DNA of 41,013 bases from an uncultured Chromatium sp. (GTDB lineage Bacteria > Pseudomonadota > Gammaproteobacteria > Chromatiales > Chromatiaceae): assembly GCA_903897335.1 (NCBI GenBank), contig CAIUAY010000042.1:1-41013 (forward strand), in the 5' to 3' direction. Numbering within the stretch: position 1 is the first letter of the stretch; every line of letters starts with the position of its first letter. Positions 34,598 through 41,013 of the stretch are shown piece by piece. The translations under genes and the position numbers were made by a program. The notes beneath the pieces are model-generated. The model ran no database searches. It was not told the origin of the DNA and saw nothing but the letters and a program-made list of their open reading frames with translations.

Positions 34598-36514
34598 TCA
34601 GGCGCTTTGCAGCTCGTCGGCCAGCGAGGCGATTTCCTCGATGGCGGCGGCCAGTTCCTCGGCACCTTGCGATTGCTGCTTGGCCGCAGCAGCGGACTCG
34701 CCAGCGGCCTTTTCAGCTTCCTGCGCGGCAGCGGAGATCTGATCGACCCCGGTTTTGATTTGGGTGATGGATGCCGCAATCTCACCGGCAGCCGCGAGAA
34801 TCTCGCCAGTCCCCTGTTCAACCACGCCAATATCGGCTTCGATGGTCACGAGGCTGGTGGTGATTGCCTTAGCCTTTTCAGCTTCCGCGCTGGCTGACGA
34901 AATGATTTCCTCCAGATCACGTCCAACGATGCCGATCTGATCCTGCACCGCTTTGACCAGATCTTTGATGCGGTCGGCGTTCTCGGCTGAATCGTGCGCC
35001 AGATTGCGGATGTCAGTGGCGACCACCACGAAACCTTTACCAAACTCACCGGCGCGGGCGGCTTCAATCGAACCGTTGACAGCCAGCATGTTGGTCTGGA
35101 TCGAGACCGTGGTGATGGCGTCAACGATCTTGTCGATACGCCGTGATACCAGCTCTAGCCCCTTGATCTGCTTGAGATTCGATCGCGAGGAATCGACCGA
35201 CTCGGCAACGCCCGTGATCAGTGCGTCGACGCTCGTTTTATTGGTGCCCAGCAGCGCGCGGATCGCCTGGACTTTGTCACCGGCGATGCGGGCACGGGCA
35301 AGGGCGATTTCCAGTCCCTTCTCGATCTGGGTGATGGCCGCTGCCGATTCTTCGGTTGCCGATGCCTGCACCTGGGCGCTTTTGCGGATTTGTTCGACGG
35401 CGGTCATGATCTGTCCGCCTGAGCGATTGATTTCCTGTACTGCCGAGGACAGTTCTTCAGCCGCTGAGGCGACTTCTTCCGCGCTTTTTGAGATGTCGGT
35501 CGAATTTTTGAGTTCTTCGGCCAGCTCGGAGAGATTCTGCGCGGCCTGCTCGCACTCGGCGAGCGCCTGGGTCTGCTCGGCAACCGTCTTGGCCGATTCC
35601 TCGGACGCCGCCGACTGCTCTTCTGCCGCCGCTGCAATTTCTTCGGTGCCCTTTAGCGCCTGGAGTGCCGCTGCGCTAGACTGTTGCGCACCGGCGGCAA
35701 TCTCCTGTACGCCACGCGCAACCTCGATGGCGTCCAAGCGAATCTGATCAAGCTGGGTGTTGATGGTCTTGCCGTTCTCGACCTCGACCTGAACCTTCGT
35801 CGCTGATTCATTGATGCCATCCGAGATGGTTTTGACCTCGGACTGAATCTGGCCAACCAGATCCTGAATCTGCTTGGCGCTTTTCTCGGACGTTTCGGCC
35901 AGGGTGCGAACTTCATCAGCCACCACCGCGAAGCCCTTGCCGTGCTTGCCAGCGCGGGCGGCCTCAATGGCGGCGTTGAGCGCCAGCAGATTGGTCTGAT
36001 CGGCGATGCGGGCGACTGCCTTGACGATATCGCCGATGTTGGCCGCCTGCTGTTCGAGTTCGGCCACCATCTTGACCGAATCGCTCTGACGCTGCGCCGC
36101 CAGACCCACGTTCGTGATCAGGCTGGCCACCTCGCCACTGACCTTGAGAATCAATGACTGCGACGCCTCGACCTTGGTCTGCGACAGATTGGCGCTGTCG
36201 AGCTGACGCCCGAGTGCCACGCCGACCTGTTTGAAAGCCGCCAGCGATTCCTGCGCCGCGCCCGAGGCCTCTTCCGCGCCGGTGGCGATCTGATCGGCTG
36301 ACCGCTTGAGTTCCTCTGCCGCCGAGGCTGCTTCGTTGATGCCGGATGCCAGTTGCGCCGTCGCCGAGGCGACCCGTTCAGCAGCCTGCTGCTGCTTGGC
36401 GAGGGTACGGGCGCGTTTGCGCTGCGCTTCGGCTTCGCGGGTGGTCGCGGCAGTTGAACGACCCTCGGCGGGCGTCGCAGACGTGGAAAGGCTGGTTTTC
36501 TTCACGAGTGCCAT
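34598..36514 (-). CDS. Soluble chemoreceptor with two MCP signalling domains
   Basis: A 638-residue protein of almost continuous coiled coil, rich in Ala, Glu, Gln and Ser. No hydrophobic membrane segment or recognisable sensor domain is present, so it should be cytoplasmic. Two complete signalling tips are seen: [20 protein letters not shown] (171-190) and [20 protein letters not shown] (471-490), exactly 300 residues apart, each with its following GKGF motif. The arms on each side are about 140-170 residues long, so two antiparallel hairpins can form. The second tip differs at several conserved positions (VNGS for LNAA). There is no C-terminal CheR-tether peptide. It is the first gene of the operon; ATG at 36514 with AGGA eight bases upstream. 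Confidence 0.9.
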   Translation of the reverse strand: MALVKKTSLSTSATPAEGRSTAATTREAEAQRKRARTLAKQQQAAERVASATAQLASGINEAASAAEELKRSADQIATGAEEASGAAQESLAAFKQVGVALGRQLDSANLSQTKVEASQSLILKVSGEVASLITNVGLAAQRQSDSVKMVAELEQQAANIGDIVKAVARIADQTNLLALNAAIEAARAGKHGKGFAVVADEVRTLAETSEKSAKQIQDLVGQIQSEVKTISDGINESATKVQVEVENGKTINTQLDQIRLDAIEVARGVQEIAAGAQQSSAAALQALKGTEEIAAAAEEQSAASEESAKTVAEQTQALAECEQAAQNLSELAEELKNSTDISKSAEEVASAAEELSSAVQEINRSGGQIMTAVEQIRKSAQVQASATEESAAAITQIEKGLEIALARARIAGDKVQAIRALLGTNKTSVDALITGVAESVDSSRSNLKQIKGLELVSRRIDKIVDAITTVSIQTNMLAVNGSIEAARAGEFGKGFVVVATDIRNLAHDSAENADRIKDLVKAVQDQIGIVGRDLEEIISSASAEAEKAKAITTSLVTIEADIGVVEQGTGEILAAAGEIAASITQIKTGVDQISAAAQEAEKAAGESAAAAKQQSQGAEELAAAIEEIASLADELQSA

Positions 36515-36763
36515 GGCGGTGTCCTAAAGCTGAATGACCGGTGGGAGGCTTCATTGCACGTTTTGGAATTTCAATGGATTCCGAACCGCCTTGACTCATT
36601 TTAAGGAGTGACGACAGGAATCTTGACGGCTTCCTGAATCATTCTGCACCGCTGAAGCGTCACGATGCAATGATGACAACATGACGGTTTTCCGTGAGCG
36701 AATCGATAACGCTGACCAGCCACGGCATCTGACATCTTCAGCCTGCGCAACGATCAGGCACGG

Positions 36764-36804
36764 TGATAGGATGACAGGTTTACGGCGATCAAAAAATCTA
36801 GGAG
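36764..36804 (+). promoter_or_regulatory. Candidate icd promoter and ribosome binding site
   Basis: The divergent 300-base gap 36515-36814 separates the chemosensory operon from icd. On the plus strand TAGGAT (36767-36772) with TGA in front (from 36764) is an extended -10 candidate without a good -35. AGGAG (36800-36804) ten bases before the icd ATG is a strong ribosome site. The minus-strand promoter of the chemosensory operon must also lie here; I found no clear sigma-70, sigma-28 or sigma-54 match for it. Confidence 0.35.
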
Positions 36805-36814
36805 ACGCGCACAG

Positions 36815-38083
36815 ATGGCCTACGACAACATTCAGATTCCAGCGGGCGGCGAGACCATTCAGCTCAACCCTGACCTCTCGCTGACCGTTCCTAACCAGCC
36901 GGTCATCCCTTATATCGAGGGCGATGGCATCGGTGTCGACATCACGCCGGTGATGCGTTCAGTGGTCGATGCGGCGGTGGCAAAAGCGTATGGCGGTGTC
37001 CGTCAGATTCATTGGATGGAGGTCTATGCCGGCGAAAAATCGACCCGCATCTATGGCGCGGATGTGTGGCTGCCGGAGGAAACGCTGGCGGCGGTCAGGG
37101 ATTTCGTGGTGTCCATCAAAGGTCCGTTGACCACGCCGGTCGGCGGTGGCATCCGTTCGCTCAATGTCGCTTTGCGTCAGGAGCTGGATCTCTATGTCTG
37201 TTTGCGACCGGTGCGCTATTTCACCGGCACCCCGAGTCCGCTGAAGGCACCTGAACAGACCGACATGGTGATCTTCCGCGAAAATTCAGAAGACATCTAT
37301 GCCGGGATCGAGTGGCAGGAAGGCACCTACGAAGCACATAAGGTCATCGACTTTCTGCGCTATACGATGGGCGTCACCAAAATCCGTTTCCCCGAAACCT
37401 CCGGGATCGGCATCAAGCCCGTGTCACGCGAAGGCACGGAACGTCTGGTGCGCAAGGCGATCCAGTACGCCATCGACAATGACCGCCCGTCGGTGACGCT
37501 GGTGCATAAGGGCAACATCATGAAATTCACCGAGGGTGCCTTCAAACAGTGGGGCTATGATCTGGCCAAAACTGAATTTGGCGCGACCGAGATCGACGGC
37601 GGTCCCTGGTGCAGCTTTAAAAATCCGAAGACCGGTGCTGACATCCTTGTCAAGGACGTGATCGCTGATGCATTTTTGCAGCAGATCCTGCTGCGCCCCA
37701 AAGAGTACGACGTAATCGCCACCCTCAATCTCAATGGCGACTATATTTCAGATGCGCTGGCCGCTCAGGTCGGCGGAATTGGCATGGCGCCGGGTGCCAA
37801 TCTGTCCGATTCAGTGGCCATGTTCGAGGCGACTCACGGCACCGCGCCCAAATATGCCGGCAAAGACCAGGTCAATCCGAGTTCGCTGATTCTGTCCGCC
37901 GAGATGATGCTGCGTCATCTGGGCTGGATTGAGGCGGCGGATCTGATTATCCGGGGCGTCGAAGGCGCGATTGCGGCCAAAACCGTGACCTATGATCTGG
38001 AGCGGTTAATGGATGGCGCGACCAAACTCAGTTGCTCGGGTTTTGGCGCGGCAGTCATTGACAAGATGTCGGCCAAGGCTTGA
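36815..38083 (+). CDS. icd: NADP-dependent isocitrate dehydrogenase
   Basis: A 422-residue TCA cycle enzyme (E. coli 416) very close to the E. coli type throughout. The isocitrate-binding region [18 protein letters not shown] carries Ser115, equivalent to the Ser that AceK phosphorylates in E. coli. [34 protein letters not shown] and the NADP-selecting [12 protein letters not shown] are intact, so NADP use is expected. ATG at 36815 with AGGAG upstream. The order icd-clpS-clpA on one strand recurs in other gammaproteobacteria. No aceK is in the window. Confidence 0.97.
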   Translation: MAYDNIQIPAGGETIQLNPDLSLTVPNQPVIPYIEGDGIGVDITPVMRSVVDAAVAKAYGGVRQIHWMEVYAGEKSTRIYGADVWLPEETLAAVRDFVVSIKGPLTTPVGGGIRSLNVALRQELDLYVCLRPVRYFTGTPSPLKAPEQTDMVIFRENSEDIYAGIEWQEGTYEAHKVIDFLRYTMGVTKIRFPETSGIGIKPVSREGTERLVRKAIQYAIDNDRPSVTLVHKGNIMKFTEGAFKQWGYDLAKTEFGATEIDGGPWCSFKNPKTGADILVKDVIADAFLQQILLRPKEYDVIATLNLNGDYISDALAAQVGGIGMAPGANLSDSVAMFEATHGTAPKYAGKDQVNPSSLILSAEMMLRHLGWIEAADLIIRGVEGAIAAKTVTYDLERLMDGATKLSCSGFGAAVIDKMSAKA

Positions 38084-38144
38084 ATCTGTTGCCCGGCGTC
38101 ACCACTCAGATGAATTAAGCGAGTTGATTTCATTGGTCAAATCA

Positions 38145-38468
38145 ATGAGTAACGAAAGACCAGAGGAGGAGTCTGACGCCGGGCTAACGGTTCAGTCTGC
38201 ACGACCCAAGCTACGGCGTCCGCCCCTGTTCAAGGTACTTCTGCTGAATGACGATTACACTCCGATGGAATTCGTGGTGCTGGTGCTGAAGGTGTTTTTC
38301 GGGATGAACGAAGACCGGGCAACCCAGGTGATGCTGCATGTGCATACCCGGGGCATGGGTGTCTGTGGTGTCTTCACCAAAGACATCGCCGAGACCAAGG
38401 TTGCACAGGTGAACGACTATGCGCGCAGCCATCAGCATCCGCTGATGTGTACAATGGAAGAGGCGTAG
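38145..38468 (+). CDS. clpS: ClpA adaptor protein ClpS
   Basis: A 107-residue adaptor (E. coli 106) that delivers N-degron substrates to ClpAP. The substrate pocket motif [16 protein letters not shown] and the later [23 protein letters not shown] block are conserved. The first 30 residues are a charged, flexible tail, as in the family, where they insert into ClpA. I chose the ATG at 38145, though its ribosome site is weak; the frame stays open far upstream into icd. The stop codon and last codons lie within the first copy of a 36-base repeat. Confidence 0.93.
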   Translation: MSNERPEEESDAGLTVQSARPKLRRPPLFKVLLLNDDYTPMEFVVLVLKVFFGMNEDRATQVMLHVHTRGMGVCGVFTKDIAETKVAQVNDYARSHQHPLMCTMEEA

Positions 38469-38493
38469 ACGCTGCCCGAGAGCGCCGTGCGGC
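38458..38493 (+). repeat. 36-bp direct repeat, copy 1 (covers the clpS stop)
   Basis: A perfect 36-base repeat beginning AAGAGGCGTAGACGCTGCCC, repeated at 38526-38561, start to start distance 68 bases. This copy includes the final clpS codons and TAG. It contains GCGTAGACGC and GCCGTGCGGC, both short inverted repeats, so it can fold. Likely a tandem duplication of the clpS end or two copies of a small mobile repeat. Confidence 0.9.
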
Positions 38494-38525
38494 CTATCTT
38501 GCGTAGCTCCTGCAAAGATTCTCAC

Positions 38526-38561
38526 AAGAGGCGTAGACGCTGCCCGAGAGCGCCGTGCGGC
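38526..38561 (+). repeat. 36-bp direct repeat, copy 2 (clpS-clpA gap)
   Basis: Identical to 38458-38493. In this copy the base context extends a stem CTGCC/GGCAG around 38539-38563. It ends 41 bases before the clpA start. The 32 bases between the copies (38494-38525) are not repeated. Confidence 0.9.
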
Positions 38562-38602
38562 AGTCTGTGATGGTGTCTTAAACTCCCGCTTGGAACAGGC
38601 CG

Positions 38603-40864
38603 ATGCTGAGCAAAGAACTCGAATTTACGCTGAACCGGGCCTTCAAGGAGGCACGCGAAAAACACCACGAATACATGACCGTGGAGCACATGCTGCTGTC
38701 GCTGCTGGACAATCCGACAGCGGCGAGGGTTTTGCGCGCATGCGGGGTGGATGCCGAGCGTCTGCGTCGGGAGATCACGACCTTCATCGACGAGACCACG
38801 CCGCTGATCCCAGCTAAAGAAGGACGTGATACTCAGCCCACGCTTGGCTTCCAGCGTGTCCTACAGCGTGCCGTGTTTCATGTGCAGTCAGCGGGCAAGA
38901 AAGAGGTGACTGGCGCAAACGTCCTGGTCGCGCTCTTCAGCGAGCAGGATTCCCAGGCGGTCTATTTTCTCAATCAGCAGGACGTGACCCGGCTCGATGT
39001 CGTCAATTACATCTCGCACGGCATCTCCAAGGTGCCGGGCGAGAATCAGGACGACGAGTCTCCGAGCGAGACCGACGAAGCACATGGAGAAGACAAGGAA
39101 GGCACCAGTCCGCTCGACAGTTTTGCAACCAACTTAAATGACATGGCGCGTCAGGGTCGCATTGATCCGCTGATCGGACGTAGCTCAGAAGTCGAGCGCA
39201 CCATCCAGATCCTCTGTCGGCGGCGCAAGAACAATCCGCTCTATGTCGGCGAAGCGGGCGTCGGCAAGACGGCCATTGCCGAGGGTCTGGCCAAGATGAT
39301 CGTCGATGGCGAGGTGCCAGAAGTCCTCGCCAACGCGGTGATCTATGCGCTGGATCTCGGTGGACTGGTGGCTGGCACCAAATATCGCGGTGATTTCGAG
39401 AAGCGTCTAAAAGCAGTGCTGGCTCAACTCAAGCGCCAGCCCCATGCGATTCTGTTCATCGACGAAATCCACGCCATCATCGGCGCAGGCTCTGCCTCCG
39501 GTGGCGTCATGGATGCCTCAAACCTGATCAAGCCGGTGCTGGCATCCGGTGATCTGCGCTGTATCGGCTCGACCACCTATCAGGAATATCGCGGCATCTT
39601 TGAGAAGGATCGGGCGCTGGCGCGGCGCTTTCAGAAGATTGACGTGGATGAACCCTCAGTCGATGAGACCTTTGAGATCCTCAAGGGGCTGAAATCACGC
39701 TTTGAAGAACACCATCAGGTTAGCTACACCAACCCTGCCCTACGCGCCGCCGCTGAACTGTCCAGCCGTTATATCAATGACCGTCATCTGCCCGACAAGG
39801 CCATTGACGTGATCGACGAGGCCGGTGCCCATGTCCAGCTCAAGAGTCCGGCCAAGCGCAAGAAACGCATCGATGTCGCGGATGTCGAGGCGATTGTCGC
39901 CAAAATGGCGCGGATTCCATCCAAGCGTGTCTCGGTGTCTGATACAGAATCGCTCAAGAATCTGGATCGTGATCTCAAGCTGGTGGTCTATGGTCAGGAA
40001 CCGGCCATTGATGCGTTGACTGCCGCAATTCGCATGAACCGTTCAGGACTCGGCAATGAGGGCAAGCCCATCGGCTCATTCCTGTTTACCGGCCCGACTG
40101 GCGTCGGCAAGACCGAGGTCACGCGCCAGCTCGCCCGCATCCTCGGCATGGAACTGCTGCGCTTTGACATGTCCGAATACATGGAACGCCACACGGTCTC
40201 GCGTCTGATCGGTGCGCCGCCCGGTTATGTCGGCTTCGATCAGGGCGGGCTGTTGACCGAGCAGATCAACAAACATCCACATTCGGTGCTGTTGCTCGAC
40301 GAGATCGAAAAAGCGCATCCCGATGTCTTCAACCTGCTGTTGCAGGTGATGGATCACGGCACGCTCACCGACAACAATGGACGCAAAGCGGATTTCCGCA
40401 GCGTGGTGCTGGTGATGACGACCAACGCTGGCGCGGAGGAAACGGCGCGGCGCTCGATTGGTTTTACCGAACAGGATCACTCGACCGATGGTCTGGAGGC
40501 GCTCAAGCGCTATTTCACGCCTGAATTCCGCAACCGGCTCGATGCTGTCGTCCAGTTCGGATCACTCGATGAAGACACCATCCGCAGCGTGGTTGATAAA
40601 TTCATCTTCGAGCTGGAACAACAGCTTGAAGAGAAAAAAGTCAGCCTCAGTGTCGATGTCGCGGCTCGCCACTGGATCGCCGAAAAAGGCTATGACCCCA
40701 AAATGGGAGCCCGTCCGATGGCACGCGTTATCCAGATCCACATCAAAAAACCGCTCGCCAATGAACTGCTGTTTGGCGATCTGGTGCATGGCGGAACGGT
40801 GCGCATTGCACTGGAGGATGGCGAGCTGGTGTTTGCGATCAACGGCGAAAAACGAGCAATCTAA
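38603..40864 (+). CDS. clpA: ATP-dependent Clp protease ATP-binding subunit ClpA
   Basis: A 753-residue AAA+ unfoldase (E. coli 758) that feeds substrates to ClpP and works with ClpS encoded upstream. The N-domain (1-140) is followed by an acidic linker (147-168), D1 with Walker A GEAGVGKT (216-223) and FIDEIHAIIG, and D2 with Walker A GPTGVGKT (497-504), LLLDEIEKAHPDV and sensor regions. ATG at 38603. Two 36-base repeats lie before it, so whether it is transcribed with clpS or has its own promoter is unclear. clpP is not in the window. Confidence 0.97.
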   Translation: MLSKELEFTLNRAFKEAREKHHEYMTVEHMLLSLLDNPTAARVLRACGVDAERLRREITTFIDETTPLIPAKEGRDTQPTLGFQRVLQRAVFHVQSAGKKEVTGANVLVALFSEQDSQAVYFLNQQDVTRLDVVNYISHGISKVPGENQDDESPSETDEAHGEDKEGTSPLDSFATNLNDMARQGRIDPLIGRSSEVERTIQILCRRRKNNPLYVGEAGVGKTAIAEGLAKMIVDGEVPEVLANAVIYALDLGGLVAGTKYRGDFEKRLKAVLAQLKRQPHAILFIDEIHAIIGAGSASGGVMDASNLIKPVLASGDLRCIGSTTYQEYRGIFEKDRALARRFQKIDVDEPSVDETFEILKGLKSRFEEHHQVSYTNPALRAAAELSSRYINDRHLPDKAIDVIDEAGAHVQLKSPAKRKKRIDVADVEAIVAKMARIPSKRVSVSDTESLKNLDRDLKLVVYGQEPAIDALTAAIRMNRSGLGNEGKPIGSFLFTGPTGVGKTEVTRQLARILGMELLRFDMSEYMERHTVSRLIGAPPGYVGFDQGGLLTEQINKHPHSVLLLDEIEKAHPDVFNLLLQVMDHGTLTDNNGRKADFRSVVLVMTTNAGAEETARRSIGFTEQDHSTDGLEALKRYFTPEFRNRLDAVVQFGSLDEDTIRSVVDKFIFELEQQLEEKKVSLSVDVAARHWIAEKGYDPKMGARPMARVIQIHIKKPLANELLFGDLVHGGTVRIALEDGELVFAINGEKRAI

Positions 40865-40931
40865 AAGCAATTTATGTTAATCAACATGGAAAACTTCCCA
40901 GGGATCCGGGGAAATCAACATTGAATTTTTT

Positions 40932-40984
40932 CCACCCCGGAGTAGCGCAACCTACCGGCTTTTTGGCCGGAGCAACTTGGGGTG
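40932..40984 (+). promoter_or_regulatory. Candidate yybP-ykoY-like (Mn2+) riboswitch leader
   Basis: After clpA a compact structured element precedes a new start codon. A 6-bp basal stem pairs 40933-40938 (CACCCC) with 40979-40984 (GGGGTG). Inside its 5' arm lies GGAGTAGC, the hallmark loop of the yybP-ykoY class, and its 3' side carries AGCAA, also conserved there. A central CCGGC/GCCGG stem with a T-rich loop (40955-40970) lies between. The element is short for the class, which normally has more helices, so this is a candidate. It ends seven bases before the ATG, so it could act on translation. Confidence 0.5.
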
Positions 40985-40990
40985 ATCAGG

Positions 40991-41013
40991 ATGGAATTCA
41001 TTGCCGACATCAG
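40991..41013 (+). CDS. Start of an unidentified gene (possibly TerC-type membrane protein), partial
   Basis: An ATG at 40991 opens a frame reading MEFIADI to the window edge. The leader above it resembles a manganese riboswitch, whose usual downstream genes are TerC-family or MntP/UPF0016-type metal exporters. Several TerC proteins begin with MEF followed by a hydrophobic residue. Seven residues cannot settle the family, so TerC is a guess from context. Confidence 0.4.

Noticed and set aside
34953-35747. A 264-residue Ser- and Ala-rich frame opposite the double receptor
   Set aside because: Its low-complexity composition mirrors the coiled-coil codons on the other strand; no membrane or signal pattern supports it.
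36515-36814. Sigma-28 or sigma-54 promoter for the chemosensory operon
   Set aside because: No TAAA-N15-GCCGATAA or TGGCAC-N5-TTGC-like pair was found on the minus strand, so I do not call one.
40865-40931. Intrinsic terminator for clpA
   Set aside because: A TTCCC/GGGAA stem (near 40894-40912) exists, but the T run (40925-40931) is more than ten bases away, so it is not a convincing terminator.
1-41013. CRISPR arrays, tRNA or rRNA genes, insertion sequences, phage genes
   Set aside because: Looked for repeat-spacer series, cloverleaf-like stems with TTCGA-type loops, transposase motifs and integrase genes; none seen. The only direct repeat of note is the pair at 38458 and 38526.

Overview
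The window is chromosomal DNA of a gammaproteobacterium. The evidence is the conserved block rpsB-tsf-pyrH-frr-uppS-cdsA-dxr-rseP-bamA-skp-lpxD-fabZ-lpxA-lpxB-rnhB in Pseudomonas-like order (uppS and cdsA before dxr), together with divergent map-glnD and an icd-clpS-clpA group. DNA is fairly GC-rich by eye (not counted). Possible affiliation with Chromatiales or other sulfur-metabolising gammaproteobacteria is an inference, from a rhodanese-fused polysulfide/CoA-disulfide reductase-like enzyme and the general look of the proteins. No phage, insertion sequence, tRNA, rRNA or CRISPR was found.

Layout. Bases 1-72 are the tail of an unidentified gene. At 167-1408 (+) lies an MFS exporter, which converges with and overlaps a minus-strand group: a haem c lipoprotein, a GspE/PilB-type ATPase and a patatin-like hydrolase (4829 to 1378). 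From 19609 down to 5103 (-) runs the translation and envelope cluster: ribosomal protein S2, EF-Ts, UMP kinase and ribosome recycling factor, then undecaprenyl-PP and isoprenoid synthesis, CDP-diacylglycerol, RseP, BamA, Skp, lipid A synthesis and RNase HII. Eight of its 15 genes appear to start with GTG or TTG. Divergent from rpsB (+) are map and glnD, then the reductase-rhodanese gene (to 25126).

From 36514 down to 25251 (-) is one compact ten-gene chemosensory operon: a soluble receptor with two MCP signalling tips, a triple-CheW protein, CheB, a HEAT-repeat protein, CheR, a CheY-like receiver, a large CheA, a STAS-like protein, a second CheY and a short membrane MCP with no ligand domain. 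Overlapping ATGA and TAATG junctions tie several of these genes together. There is no CheZ or CheD, and no flagellar or pilus structural gene next to it, so its output is unknown. It is the best candidate here for an undescribed system.

The right end (+) holds icd, clpS and clpA, then a structured leader resembling a yybP-ykoY (Mn2+) riboswitch before a gene starting MEFIADI that runs off the window.

Noncoding signals of note are an extended -10 promoter and a terminator-like hairpin in the rpsB leader, two hairpins between rpsB and tsf, a palindromic repeat read in frame inside cheA, a 36-bp direct repeat flanking the clpS-clpA gap, and mutually exclusive hairpins between the triple cheW and cheB.
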